This document shows, in pieces, positions 54,762 through 63,995 of a stretch of DNA of 64,000 nucleotides. The notes beneath the pieces were generated by a model. It saw only the letters and a list, made by a program, of their open reading frames with translations, was not told the DNA's origin and searched no databases. Within the stretch, counting starts at the first letter, position 1; each line of letters opens with the position of its first letter. The position numbers were made by a program, and so were the translations under genes. The stretch comes from Thalassospira lucentensis (lineage in GTDB: Bacteria; Pseudomonadota; Alphaproteobacteria; Rhodospirillales; Thalassospiraceae). The stretch spans positions 1 through 64,000 of the forward strand of contig NZ_LPVY01000025.1 of assembly GCF_001613805.1 (NCBI RefSeq), in the 5' to 3' direction.

Positions 54762-56032
54762 TTGGTGGCCGCCCCGGATTTGTCTTTGGCCAGATGCTGT
54801 TTCATCCGTGCGATATACCAGTCACAGAAGGCTTCGACATGCGGTTCGGTAAAGCTTGAATAGGGGCCGGGTTCGTAGGATGGCTGTTCACTGCCAAGCT
54901 GGGCAAGACGGACCAGATCGGCGTCCTGCTGGTTGGTCATTTTCCAGACCTGGGTCAGGTTATCGAGATTGTAATCTTCGCCTTCGATGGCATCCTTGTG
55001 GACCAGCCAGGTTGTGCGCACCAGCGTGCGGTCGGCTGACAGCGGCAGGACCGAGAAGGTGACGATATGGTCACTCATGAAATGGTGCCATGAATTCGGA
55101 TGCGTCCAAAAGCTGAGCCCGCCAAGCTTCGGATCGGTGAATTTGCCAAGCAGCTTTTTGGAGGCGACCTTGGTATCGAGCGTCTGGGATTCTCCTTCCC
55201 ACATCAGGGGCAGGCGCATGGTGCGGAAGCCGGTGACATCGGAAAGGTGATCTTCTTCTGCGGATGGCAGGCCACAGGATTCCCAGCGTTTATGGTCGTT
55301 TTCAACCGCGTTGGTATATTTCTTGACGTCTTCGGACCGGCGTTCGTCCATTTCATCAGGGGAGAAGCCAAAACCGAATTCGGAAAGCGGTACGGTCAAT
55401 TGCGGATGGTTGGCTTCGCAGTGATAGCATTCGCGGTTGTTTTCCATCGTCAGCTTCCAGTTGCCTTCCTCGATCAGGTCGGAGGTGAAGGCAACCTTGC
55501 AATTGGCGATGTCGTGCGGCGCGATATAGGGCGTCATCACGCGGGCCATTTCATCGATATCTTTGGGCGCTTCATCGGCAAGGCAGATGAAAATCAGTCC
55601 GGCGATGGAACGGATATGGACGGCCTTTAGCCCGTGGCAGCTTTTATCGAAGCCAGCGCCCATATGTTCAGCCAGAATCAGGTCACCGTCTTCGTTATAG
55701 GTCCAGCCGTGATAGCGACAGACAATATTGCCGATGGTGGTGGCCCGTTCGTCGATCAGCTTTGCCCCGCGGTGGCGGCACACATTGTGAAAGGCGCGGA
55801 TTTCCATATCGTCGCCGCGCAGAAGCAGGATGGATGCGCGACCCACCTCGACCGTGATGCAATCACCGGGTTCGGGCAGTTCCGGTTCGACCGCAACGAA
55901 AATCCAGTGCTGATTGAAGATCGCCTCGACATCAAGCTTGAGGATTTCCGGGGCGTTATAAAATGGCGCTTCGAGGCTTTTGCCTTTTTCGCGGCGCGAC
56001 ACGAGATCTTGTATGTCAGAAGAAAAGCGCAT
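54758..56032 (-). CDS. gbcA: Glycine betaine demethylase, Rieske oxygenase subunit
   Basis: A 424-residue Rieske oxygenase alpha subunit that demethylates glycine betaine to dimethylglycine with release of formaldehyde. Rieske ligands are Cys85, His87, Cys105 and His108 (CRHRGAKL, CRYHGWTYNEDGDL). The mononuclear iron ligands are His204 and His209 in ENNRECYHCEANHPQL with a later Asp. Length matches GbcA. Same-strand coupling to gbcB and closeness to etfAB and GbdR-like genes make the betaine assignment firm; related stachydrine demethylases are the main alternative. Confidence 0.92.
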   Translation of the reverse strand: MRFSSDIQDLVSRREKGKSLEAPFYNAPEILKLDVEAIFNQHWIFVAVEPELPEPGDCITVEVGRASILLLRGDDMEIRAFHNVCRHRGAKLIDERATTIGNIVCRYHGWTYNEDGDLILAEHMGAGFDKSCHGLKAVHIRSIAGLIFICLADEAPKDIDEMARVMTPYIAPHDIANCKVAFTSDLIEEGNWKLTMENNRECYHCEANHPQLTVPLSEFGFGFSPDEMDERRSEDVKKYTNAVENDHKRWESCGLPSAEEDHLSDVTGFRTMRLPLMWEGESQTLDTKVASKKLLGKFTDPKLGGLSFWTHPNSWHHFMSDHIVTFSVLPLSADRTLVRTTWLVHKDAIEGEDYNLDNLTQVWKMTNQQDADLVRLAQLGSEQPSYEPGPYSSFTEPHVEAFCDWYIARMKQHLAKDKSGAATK

Positions 56033-56719
56033 GATCAGATACCTCGGCGTCTAAGCGGTACCACGAAGAGAGGACTTTGTCGGTCCTTGCGGAATTATAG
56101 GATGATGGACCTCTGTCGGGTGCAAGGAAACAAGATGCTGCGACTTTCATCGGGCTTCTTGCGCGATTGCCGGCCGGTTTCGGGCTTTGGTCACGGAAGC
56201 AGCCGGAGGAAAGAAAATCGCATGGCATTCGGTCCCGTCGGCACATCCCGGCATAACCCGCACTGTCCATTACAGGGCGGGTGATACGGGCAAGACAGGT
56301 CCCTGCATGAGGGTTGCCAGTCTCGTGCATGGCACGGGCTATCAATTGCACCCAAAGTCTCCCTCTTTTCATGCGGCAGGTAACCTGCTCTTCATTCGCC
56401 CTTGATCGACAACGAGCGATTAAAAAGATTTCAAAATCTATTGCGAATTGGAAGGCAGTTGGCAGGAACCTTGAGGCAATCACACAGTAAAATTGCGACG
56501 CAGGACTGTAACATCGGGATTCCGGTCGGGAAGTCGTTCCAAACTTGCTTCGTGGATATTTGATCATACCAGAGGATGAAAGACGGAGTTGGCTTCACAT
56601 CCATGCAGCCAAAATCAGAAAACCCTGCCTTTGTGGCGGCGATTTTATCGTATTTCGGAACTTCCCGCCCATTCTGGTGTTTGGCAAGTAGGGCAAACAT
56701 CCAAAACAGGGACGAGACA
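56033..56719. other. 687-bp region between gbcA and a small DUF3008-like gene
   Basis: It should contain the gbcA promoter. A short dyad AGATTT-CA-AAATCT lies at 56426-56439 in an AT-rich stretch. No coding sequence is supported; the 183-codon antisense frame at 56016-56567 has no recognisable domain. Confidence 0.5.
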
Positions 56720-56908
56720 ATGCCTGCGAAATCCAAAGCACAGCAGATGGCGGCCGGTTTGGCGCTTTCGGTCAAACGGGGCGAGAAGAAGAAAAGCGAG
56801 CTTAAAGGTGCTGCGAAAGAGATGGAAGAAACCATGTCCGAAGCGGAGCTTGAAGAGCTGGCATCGGGCAAGCGGAAGGGCAAGCCCGAACATAAGTCGG
56901 ATTCCTGA
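56720..56908 (+). CDS. DUF3008-like small basic protein
   Basis: A 62-residue charged protein. ATG at 56720 follows AGGGA; the longer frame from 56576 lacks a ribosome site. The sequence MPAKSKAQQMAAGLALSVKRGE with a later KSELKGAAKEMEETMSEAELEELASG matches the short DUF3008 family as I recall it. It is small, hydrophilic, probably helical. Its function is unknown. It is convergent with the following oxidoreductase gene. Confidence 0.8.
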   Translation: MPAKSKAQQMAAGLALSVKRGEKKKSELKGAAKEMEETMSEAELEELASGKRKGKPEHKSDS

Positions 56909-56930
56909 GCCCTTCCGATAATGCCGTGCG

Positions 56931-58058
56931 TTAAAGGTCGTCGATTTTTACGCGCCGTTCCTCGCGGGCCGAGAGGGCAACCGTGTGGATGACTTTTTCG
57001 AATTCAAACGCATCGTCAAAGCCCGGATAGGCGGCGTGATTGTCGCGGATGGCGCGCAGGAGGGCCGCGGCTTCGATAACTTTGAGGTCGTTAAAGCCGA
57101 GCTGATGACCCGGTGCGGGGCAGAAATTGCCATAAGGCGGATGTTCCGGGCCGGTCAGGATGGTGGTGAAGCCCTGTTTTGCTGCCGGGCCTTCGTTGCG
57201 GTAAAGCTGCAATTCGTTCATGCGTTCCTGATCAAAGCACAGCATGCCCTTGGTGCCGTGAACTTCCCACGCCAGCCGGCTTTTGCGGCCCCATGCCGAA
57301 CGCGATGTTGAAATGCTGCCCTGAACACCGCTGGCAAAGCGGACAAGGGCGGTTGCCGTGTCCTCGTTTTCGACCTTTGCCCGGCCTGATCCATCTGCCA
57401 GCGGGCGTGTATCGTGAACGGTCTGCATATCGGCAATCAGGCTGTCGATCGGGCCGACAAGACCATAGGTCATTGACACCAGATGGCATCCCATATCCCC
57501 CAAGGCCCCCAATCCGGCATCGGCAATCGTGCTGCGCCAGGTCCAGGGCAGTTCGGGATTGGCTTGATAATCCTCGTCCACCCAGCCGCGAAAATGCACG
57601 ATGTCGCCAATCGCGCCTTCACGCACCAGTTTGCAGGCATGGGTAAAGGCGGGGTTTTTGATGTAATTATAGCCGACCATGGTTTTGACCCCGGCCTTGC
57701 GTGCCGCATCGCGCATCGTGCGCGCCTGATCGAGTGTCAGGGCAAGCGGCTTTTCGCAATAGACATGCTTGCCCGCCGCAATTGCGGCCAGTGCCATGTC
57801 AAAATGCAGCATATTTGGGGTGGTGATCGACACGATATCGACCGCGGGATCGGCAATCAGCGCCTTCCAGTCGTCAGTCGCACGGGCAAAGCCGAACTGA
57901 TCGGCCATGGTCTGGGCCTTGTCCGCCGGGGTGTCGCACAGCAATTCAAGCCGGACATCGGGGACATCGCCCATCACGGCGCGCACCGCGCCAAATGCAA
58001 GTGCATGCGCCTTGCCCATGAAACCGGTGCCGATCAGGCCAATTCCGATTGATGCCAT
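56931..58058 (-). CDS. Gfo/Idh/MocA-family oxidoreductase (inositol-region dehydrogenase)
   Basis: A 375-residue NAD(P)-dependent sugar/inositol dehydrogenase. The Rossmann motif is GLIGTGFMGKAHALAF (about 6-21), and the catalytic EKPLALT is at about 99-105. The C-terminal domain carries the conserved DMGCHLVSMTYGLVG region. It is divergent from the RpiR regulator and shares its operator region. It may oxidise an inositol isomer or a related cyclitol. It could be a paralogue rather than the main myo-inositol 2-dehydrogenase. Confidence 0.87.
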   Translation of the reverse strand: MASIGIGLIGTGFMGKAHALAFGAVRAVMGDVPDVRLELLCDTPADKAQTMADQFGFARATDDWKALIADPAVDIVSITTPNMLHFDMALAAIAAGKHVYCEKPLALTLDQARTMRDAARKAGVKTMVGYNYIKNPAFTHACKLVREGAIGDIVHFRGWVDEDYQANPELPWTWRSTIADAGLGALGDMGCHLVSMTYGLVGPIDSLIADMQTVHDTRPLADGSGRAKVENEDTATALVRFASGVQGSISTSRSAWGRKSRLAWEVHGTKGMLCFDQERMNELQLYRNEGPAAKQGFTTILTGPEHPPYGNFCPAPGHQLGFNDLKVIEAAALLRAIRDNHAAYPGFDDAFEFEKVIHTVALSAREERRVKIDDL

Positions 58059-58085
58059 TTCGCTGGACTCCCTGCCGATATCAAA

Positions 58086-58103
58086 ATAGAATTTTTATTC
58101 TAT
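58086..58103. promoter_or_regulatory. Candidate IolR operator 1
   Basis: Perfect inverted repeat ATAGAAT-TTTT-ATTCTAT between the dehydrogenase (start 58058) and the regulator (start 58168). Its core AGAA-N6-TTCT is one base per arm from the GGAA-N6-TTCC motif described for rhizobial IolR. A second copy lies at 59019-59036. Confidence 0.7.
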
Positions 58104-58167
58104 AAAATGGATGATCATGGAATACATCCAGCGTCAAGCAAAAACAAAAATAGGAAACCCGTACGCC

Positions 58168-58992
58168 ATGACGGACCAAACCGCGCCGGTCTCGCTTGAG
58201 GAATTCAATCATCGGCTGGCTGAAATATCGGAGGCAATGCCCAAAAGATTGAGGCAATGCGCCGAATTCGTTGCCCAGAATACGGACCGTATTGCGGTTT
58301 CAACCGTGGCGGAACTTTCCGCCGGGGCAGGGGTGCAACCATCGGCCTTCATGCGGTTTTGCCAGTTGCTGGGCTTTTCGGGTTTTTCCGAAATGCAGAA
58401 GATGTTTCGCGAAACATATGCCCAGAAATGGCCCGATTACGCGACGCGATTGGAAAATCTGCGGGCAAGCGGGGCCGATAGCCCCAGCGCGCTTTTGGCC
58501 GAGTTTGTCGAGGCCGGGCGGCTGTCATTGGAAAATCTGGCATCATCAATCGACGCAGGATCGCTTGAAGAGGCGGTTGATGTGCTGGCCGCAGCCCCGA
58601 TGATCCATATTGTCGGGTTCAGGCGGGCATTCCCGGTCGCGAGTTATTTATCCTATGCGTTTGAAAAGATGGACATTCCGGCGGTTTTGCATGACGGGGT
58701 GGGGAAGCTTAACCCGCGTCATGCCATTCGCAAGGGCGATGTCATGATTGCCATTACCTTTGCGCCCTACTCGCAGGAAACCATCGATCTGGCGGCCTAT
58801 GCACGGGGACTCGGCAACCCGGTGGTGGCGATTACCGATACGATGACCAGCCCGCTTCGGCGGATTGATGCCCTGACACTTGCTGTGTCCGAGGTCGATG
58901 TCGGGGCCTTCAGGGCGCTGTCGGCCACGCTTTCTCTGGCGATTTCATTGGCGGTGGCGATCGGGGCGAAGCGCGATCAGGCTGCGCAATAG
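58168..58992 (+). CDS. RpiR-family regulator, IolR-like
   Basis: A 274-residue regulator. ATG at 58168 is preferred (AGGAAA about 10 nt upstream); starts at 58111 and 58117 lie before it without ribosome sites. The N-terminal HTH_6 domain (about 10-85) includes TVAELSAGAGVQPSAFMRFCQLLGFSGFSEMQ. The C-terminal SIS sugar-isomerase-like domain (about 125-260) has MIHIVGFRRAFPVASYLSYAF and GDVMIAITFAPYSQETIDL. RpiR-type IolR proteins repress inositol genes in alphaproteobacteria. Position and paired operators support that role. Confidence 0.87.
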   Translation: MTDQTAPVSLEEFNHRLAEISEAMPKRLRQCAEFVAQNTDRIAVSTVAELSAGAGVQPSAFMRFCQLLGFSGFSEMQKMFRETYAQKWPDYATRLENLRASGADSPSALLAEFVEAGRLSLENLASSIDAGSLEEAVDVLAAAPMIHIVGFRRAFPVASYLSYAFEKMDIPAVLHDGVGKLNPRHAIRKGDVMIAITFAPYSQETIDLAAYARGLGNPVVAITDTMTSPLRRIDALTLAVSEVDVGAFRALSATLSLAISLAVAIGAKRDQAAQ

Positions 58993-59018
58993 AAAAAATT
59001 TGTTGCATCAAAATAAAA

Positions 59019-59036
59019 ATGGAATAAAAATTCCAT
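59019..59036. promoter_or_regulatory. Candidate IolR operator 2
   Basis: Perfect inverted repeat ATGGAAT-AAAA-ATTCCAT upstream of the inositol ABC operon. It contains an exact GGAA-N6-TTCC, the motif reported for Sinorhizobium IolR, and matches operator 1 in layout and spacing. Confidence 0.75.
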
Positions 59037-59188
59037 TCATCGCATTTGGGGTTCCTAACGCCCGCAAGCGAGGCCCGGTAAAAAGTGACGCCTTAAGAAA
59101 TCACAGGCCGGACCGTTCACTGAACATTCAGTCGACGCATCGGGGCGCAACATGCGACCCCGTTTCAAAGCCACTAGGGAGGCTAACG

Positions 59189-60130
59189 ATGAAGAAGACT
59201 TTGACCGCAATTGCGGCCGCTGCCATTGCCTTTGCCGGATTGACCGGGACTGCTTCGGCAGAAGACGAAAAATTCGTTCTGATCAGCCATGCACCGGACT
59301 CGGACAGCTGGTGGAACACCATCAAGAATGCCATCAAGGTCGCAGGCGACCAGATGGAAGTCACGGTTGATTACCGTAACCCGCCGACCGGCGATCTGGC
59401 CGATATGGCCCGTATCGTTGAACAGGCAGCCGCCACCAACCCGGACGGCATTATCGTTACCATCGCCGATTTCAACGTGCTTAAAGGCCCGATCATGGAT
59501 GCGGTTGATCGTGGTATTCCGGTGATCACCATCAATTCGGGTACGGTTGAACAGTCGGCCGAGCTTGGCGCGCTGATGCATGTCGGTCAGCCGGAATATG
59601 ATGCCGGTTTCGGGGCGGGCAAACGGGCCGCTGCGGCCGGTGCAAAATCATTTGTCTGTGTGAACCATTATATCACCAACCCGGCATCGGTTGAACGTTG
59701 CCGTGGCTTTGCCGATGCGCTGGGTGTCGAACTTGGCAGCCAGATGATCGATAGCGGCATGGACCCGTCGGAAGTAAAGAACAAGGTTGCGGCGTATCTT
59801 AATTCCAACCCGGATGTGGATGCGATCCTGACCCTTGGTCCGAATTCGGCCCACCCGACCCTGGCTGCTGTTCGTGATGCCGGTCTTGCCGGTCAGATCA
59901 TGTTTGGCACGTTCGATCTTTCAAGCGAAATTGCCGATGCGATCAAAAAGGACGAAATCAACTTTGCCATCGATCAGCAGCCTTACCTTCAGGGGTATCT
60001 GCCGGTCGTTATCCTGACCAACTATGCACGATATGGTGTTCTACCGTCTGGCAACATCAATTCCGGTCCCGGTTTCATCACCAAGGACAATATCGCGCTT
60101 GTTGAAAAATACGCTGGCGAATTCCGTTAA
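59189..60130 (+). CDS. Sugar/inositol ABC transporter substrate-binding protein
   Basis: A 313-residue periplasmic binding protein of the ribose-type family (Peripla_BP_4). ATG at 59189 follows GGGAGG and starts a signal peptide (MKKTLTAIAAAAIAFAGLTGTASA). The fold is shown by SHAPDSDSWWNTIKNAIKVA, GIIVTIADFNVL and DAILTLGPNSAHPTL. Its place ahead of permease, ATPase and iolC argues for myo-inositol (IbpA role). An upstream in-frame start at 58880 overlaps the regulator gene and is rejected. Confidence 0.88.
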   Translation: MKKTLTAIAAAAIAFAGLTGTASAEDEKFVLISHAPDSDSWWNTIKNAIKVAGDQMEVTVDYRNPPTGDLADMARIVEQAAATNPDGIIVTIADFNVLKGPIMDAVDRGIPVITINSGTVEQSAELGALMHVGQPEYDAGFGAGKRAAAAGAKSFVCVNHYITNPASVERCRGFADALGVELGSQMIDSGMDPSEVKNKVAAYLNSNPDVDAILTLGPNSAHPTLAAVRDAGLAGQIMFGTFDLSSEIADAIKKDEINFAIDQQPYLQGYLPVVILTNYARYGVLPSGNINSGPGFITKDNIALVEKYAGEFR

Positions 60131-60143
60131 GCATTCCTCCCGT

Positions 60144-60171
60144 CAGGGGGCTGGCAGCGTGCCGCCCCCTG
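60144..60171 (+). repeat. Intercistronic stem-loop
   Basis: CAGGGGGC (60144-60151) pairs with GCCCCCTG (60164-60171), with an inner GGCA/TGCC stem. No T run follows. It lies between the binding-protein and permease genes, where such stems commonly stabilise the upstream message and raise binding-protein yield. Confidence 0.65.
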
Positions 60172-60205
60172 GCAAAACTCACCTGCCAGATAAAAGAGTG
60201 ATGTC

Positions 60206-61303
60206 ATGACGGACGAGCGGCTCAAGCAAGTCTCAACCCTTCGACGTGCCATGATCCGGCCGGAACTGGGTGCTATTTGCGGCACGATCCTGGTCTTTGT
60301 TTTCTTCTTCATGATCGCGGGCGATAGCGGCATGTTCTCGCCCGAGGGGGTGCAGAACTGGGGCGTGGTTTCTGCGCAGTTTGCCATTATCGCCGTTGGC
60401 GCGTGTCTTTTGATGATTGCCGGCGAATTTGATCTGTCGGTCGGATCGATGATCGGCTTTGCCGGGGTGGTGATTGCCATTCTGTCGGTGCATATGGGAT
60501 GGCCGGTGTGGCTGTCGATCATTGCGGCCTTTGTCGTTTGTGTCGCCCTTGGTGCGCTAAACGGGTTCCTTGTGATCAAGACCGGACTGCCGAGCTTTAT
60601 CGTCACGCTGGCGTTTCTTTATATCCTGCGCGGTCTGACCATCTGGTTATCCATCCTGACCACGCGCCAGACGATTATTGGTGGTGTCAAGGAAGCCGCC
60701 GAAGGTGATCCGCTGGCGTTTCTGTTTGGCGGGGTGATTTTCAAGGATCTGTTCCAGTGGTTTGCCGATCTGGGGCTGCTTGATACCTTTACGCGTGGTT
60801 CGCGTGCCGGTCAGCCGGTTGTTGAAGGCCTGCCGATGCTGGTGGTCTGGGCGCTGGCCCTGGTGATTTTCGGGCACTGGCTTTTGACCAAAACCCGTTT
60901 CGGGAACTGGATTTTCGCATCCGGCGGGGATGCACAGGCAGCACGCTATGTCGGCGTTCCGGTTAATCGGGTCAAAATCCTGATGTTCATGTTTACCGCG
61001 TTCTGTGCCACGGTTTTCGCCACCTGTCAGGTGATGGAATTCGGTTCGGCCGCGGCAGACCGCGGGCTTTTGAAAGAGTTTGAAGCGATCATCTGTGTGG
61101 TGATCGGTGGCGCGCTTCTGACCGGGGGATATGGTTCGGTCATCGGGGCGGCACTTGGCGCGCTGATTTTCGGTGTGGTTCAGCAGGGGCTGTTTTTTGC
61201 CGGGGCTGAAAGTTCGCTGTTCCGTGTGTTCCTGGGCGGTATCCTGATCCTTGCCGTCATCATGAACACCTATATCCGCCGCATGATCACGGGAGAACGG
61301 TGA
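60206..61303 (+). CDS. Sugar/inositol ABC transporter permease
   Basis: A 365-residue inner-membrane permease of the ribose/branched type (BPD_transp_2) with about 10 TM helices. The conserved [18 protein letters not shown] and [22 protein letters not shown] (cytoplasmic coupling region) are present. A long loop (about 155-215) is larger than in RbsC. It overlaps the ATPase start (TGATG). The IatP-like inositol role is inferred from context. Confidence 0.9.
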   Translation: MTDERLKQVSTLRRAMIRPELGAICGTILVFVFFFMIAGDSGMFSPEGVQNWGVVSAQFAIIAVGACLLMIAGEFDLSVGSMIGFAGVVIAILSVHMGWPVWLSIIAAFVVCVALGALNGFLVIKTGLPSFIVTLAFLYILRGLTIWLSILTTRQTIIGGVKEAAEGDPLAFLFGGVIFKDLFQWFADLGLLDTFTRGSRAGQPVVEGLPMLVVWALALVIFGHWLLTKTRFGNWIFASGGDAQAARYVGVPVNRVKILMFMFTAFCATVFATCQVMEFGSAAADRGLLKEFEAIICVVIGGALLTGGYGSVIGAALGALIFGVVQQGLFFAGAESSLFRVFLGGILILAVIMNTYIRRMITGER

Positions 61304-62082
61304 TGAGCACGCCATTGATTGAAATGAACAATATCGAAAAGCATTTTGGTCCGGTGATCGCGCTGGGCGGGGTGTCTTTCGATGTGATGGAAGGCGAATG
61401 TCATTGTCTTCTGGGCGATAATGGTGCGGGCAAATCGACCTTTATCAAAACCATGTCGGGGGTCCATAAACCGACCAAGGGCACGATGAAGGTCAGCGGC
61501 AAGGAAATCACATTTGATAGCCCGCGTGATGCCATGGAAAACGGTATAGCCACGGTTTATCAGGATCTGGCGATGATCCCGTTGATGTCGGTGACGCGCA
61601 ATTTCTGGATGGGGCGTGAACCGCGCAAAAGTTTCGGCCCGTTCAAATGGATCGATTTCGATCATGCCAATTCCGTCACGCTGAACGAAATGGCCCGTAT
61701 GGGCATCAATCTGCGTGAACCCGAACAGGCGGTTGGCACCCTTTCGGGGGGCGAGCGGCAGACGGTGGCGATTGCGCGTGCGGTTTATTTCGGGGCCAAG
61801 GTCCTTATTCTTGATGAACCGACATCGGCCCTTGGCGTGCGGCAGACGTCCAATGTCCTTGCGACCATCGACCGTGTGCGCAAATCGGGCATCGGGGTGA
61901 TTTTCATTACCCATAACGTGCGCCATGCGATGGCGGTAGGCGACCGTTTCACGGTTTTGAACCGCGGGCAGACGCATGGCACGGCAAAGCGGGGCGAAAT
62001 CAAACCCGAAGAATTGCAGGATCTGATGGCGGGCGGTCAGGAACTGGCCGAGCTTGAAGGATCGCTTGGGGGGACGATCTGA
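61303..62082 (+). CDS. Sugar/inositol ABC transporter ATPase (single-domain)
   Basis: A 259-residue ATPase. Start at ATG 61303 overlaps the permease stop by one base; GTG at 61300 would add one residue. Walker [10 protein letters not shown] (about 38-46), signature LSGGERQT, Walker [13 protein letters not shown] and H-loop ITHNVRH are present. Unlike RbsA/IatA-type proteins of about 500 residues it has one nucleotide-binding domain, so it should act as a homodimer, as in FrcA-type systems. Confidence 0.9.
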   Translation: MSTPLIEMNNIEKHFGPVIALGGVSFDVMEGECHCLLGDNGAGKSTFIKTMSGVHKPTKGTMKVSGKEITFDSPRDAMENGIATVYQDLAMIPLMSVTRNFWMGREPRKSFGPFKWIDFDHANSVTLNEMARMGINLREPEQAVGTLSGGERQTVAIARAVYFGAKVLILDEPTSALGVRQTSNVLATIDRVRKSGIGVIFITHNVRHAMAVGDRFTVLNRGQTHGTAKRGEIKPEELQDLMAGGQELAELEGSLGGTI

Positions 62083-63995
62083 TGAAAAAGCTTGATGTCA
62101 TTACCATCGGAAGATCATCGGTCGATCTTTATGGCGCGCAGATCGGCGGCCGACTTGAGGATATGGCATCCTTTAGCAAATATATCGGCGGATCGCCCAC
62201 CAATATGGCGTGCGGTACCGCGCGGCTTGGCCTGAAATCGGCCCTGATCACGCGGGTCGGGGACGAGCATATGGGCCGTTTTATCCGTGAACAGCTTGTG
62301 GCCGAAGGGGTGGATGTGCGCGGGGTGATTACCGATCCCGAACGCCTGACGGCCCTTGTCCTTTTGGGTGTGCGCGATCAGGAACAGTTTCCGTTGATTT
62401 TCTATCGCGAGAACTGTGCCGATATGGCGCTGTGCGAGGATGATATTGATCCCGAATTCATCGCCGATGCGCGGTGCGTTACGGTGACAGGGACGCATTT
62501 ATCGCATCCGCGTACGCGGGCAGCGGTTTTGAAGGCATTGAAACTGGCGCGGGAAAACGGGGCAAAAACCGCACTTGATATCGATTACCGGCCCAATCTT
62601 TGGGGATTGTCGGGGCATGGCGATGGTGAAAACCGGTTCATTGCATCGGACAAGGTGACCAAGGAACTGCAATCAACCCTGCATCTGTTTGATCTGATTG
62701 TCGGAACCGAGGAAGAATTTCACATTGCCGGTGGCACGACCGATACGCTTGAGGCGCTTGAAAATGTGCGGGTTACGTCGCATGCGACGCTGGTGTGCAA
62801 ACGCGGGCCAATGGGGGCAGTTGCCTTTACCGGCAAGATTGGCGCGAAGCTTGATGACGGTATTTCAGGCCCCGGTTTCCCGGTTGAGGTGTTTAACGTT
62901 CTGGGCGCTGGCGACGGGTTCATGTCGGGGCTGCTCAAGGGCTGGCTGACGGATCAGGATTGGGAAACGTCGCTTAAATATGCCAATGCGTGCGGGGCAT
63001 TTGCCGTATCGCGGCATGGCTGCACGCCGGCCTATCCAAGCTGGGAAGAATTGCAGTTCTTTTTCAAGCGGGGGATCAAAACCCCGGCATTGCGTCATGA
63101 TGCGGAGCTGGAGCAGATCCATTGGTCGACGAACCGGATTGGTGACTGGCCGGAAATGCGGGTTTTTGCATTTGATCACCGGATGCAGCTTGAAGACCTG
63201 GCCGATGAGGTTGGCGTTTCGCGCGACCGGATCGGGCCGTTCAAGGAGCTTTGCCTGCGTTCGGTGCGCGATGTAGCGGGCGACAAATCGGGTTATGGCA
63301 TCCTGTGCGAACCGCGCCTTGGCCGTGATGCGCTTTATGCCGCAGCCGGTACCCGGCTTTGGATCGGGCGGCCGGTTGAATTGCCGGGATCGCGTCCGTT
63401 ACGGTTGGAAATCGGCCCGGATATTGGCAGCAAGCTTGCCGAATGGCCGGTCGAGCATGTGGTCAAGGTGCTGTGTTTCTATCACCCCGATGACGACGCG
63501 GCGATGAAGGCCGATCAGGAAGAAACCATCAAACGTCTGGCAGATGGGGCACGGGCCAACAGGCTTGAATTCCTTCTGGAAATCATCCCGTCCAAGGTTG
63601 CGGCCTGTGATGATCAGACGACGGCAAAGATCATCCAGCGGTTCTATGAAATCGGGGTGTATCCCGATTGGTGGAAGCTGGAGCCGATGAAATCGGACGC
63701 GGCATGGCGTCATGCCTGTGACATGATTTCGCGCCATGATCCGTATTGCCGGGGCATCGTCGTTCTGGGCCTTGAAGCGCCCGAAGCCGAACTGGTGGCA
63801 AGTTTCGAAGTTGCCGCCAAGCATGACATGGTCAAGGGATTTGCCGTCGGGCGGACGATCTTTGCCGGGGTTGCGCGCGACTGGCTTGCGGGTAACATTG
63901 ACGATCAAACAGCCGTTGCACAGATGGCGGAAAAATATCGCGCGCTTTGCACCACATGGGACGCGGCACGCAAAAAATCGGGAGGAGCGGCATGA
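62082..63995 (+). CDS. iolC: 5-Dehydro-2-deoxygluconokinase fused to DUF2090 domain
   Basis: A 637-residue fusion. Residues about 1-325 are a PfkB-type kinase (IGRSSVDLYGAQ, IGGSPTNMACGTARLG, and the ATP/anion-hole GAGDGFMSGLLKGW with catalytic Asp). Residues about 330-635 are the DUF2090 domain (FAFDHRMQLEDLAD, PVEHVVKVLCFYHPDDD), an aldolase-like barrel often fused to or near IolC in proteobacteria. The kinase phosphorylates 2-deoxy-5-keto-gluconate in inositol breakdown; the DUF2090 half may do the following aldol cleavage (IolJ step), which is an inference. It overlaps neighbours on both sides. Confidence 0.92.
   Translation: MKKLDVITIGRSSVDLYGAQIGGRLEDMASFSKYIGGSPTNMACGTARLGLKSALITRVGDEHMGRFIREQLVAEGVDVRGVITDPERLTALVLLGVRDQEQFPLIFYRENCADMALCEDDIDPEFIADARCVTVTGTHLSHPRTRAAVLKALKLARENGAKTALDIDYRPNLWGLSGHGDGENRFIASDKVTKELQSTLHLFDLIVGTEEEFHIAGGTTDTLEALENVRVTSHATLVCKRGPMGAVAFTGKIGAKLDDGISGPGFPVEVFNVLGAGDGFMSGLLKGWLTDQDWETSLKYANACGAFAVSRHGCTPAYPSWEELQFFFKRGIKTPALRHDAELEQIHWSTNRIGDWPEMRVFAFDHRMQLEDLADEVGVSRDRIGPFKELCLRSVRDVAGDKSGYGILCEPRLGRDALYAAAGTRLWIGRPVELPGSRPLRLEIGPDIGSKLAEWPVEHVVKVLCFYHPDDDAAMKADQEETIKRLADGARANRLEFLLEIIPSKVAACDDQTTAKIIQRFYEIGVYPDWWKLEPMKSDAAWRHACDMISRHDPYCRGIVVLGLEAPEAELVASFEVAAKHDMVKGFAVGRTIFAGVARDWLAGNIDDQTAVAQMAEKYRALCTTWDAARKKSGGAA

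Noticed and set aside
53856-54863. 335-codon antisense frame over gbcB
   Set aside because: Opposite strand has the intact reductase with iron-sulfur cysteines.
56016-56567. 183-codon minus-strand frame upstream of gbcA
   Set aside because: Overlaps the gbcA start, has no domain and would occupy the promoter region.
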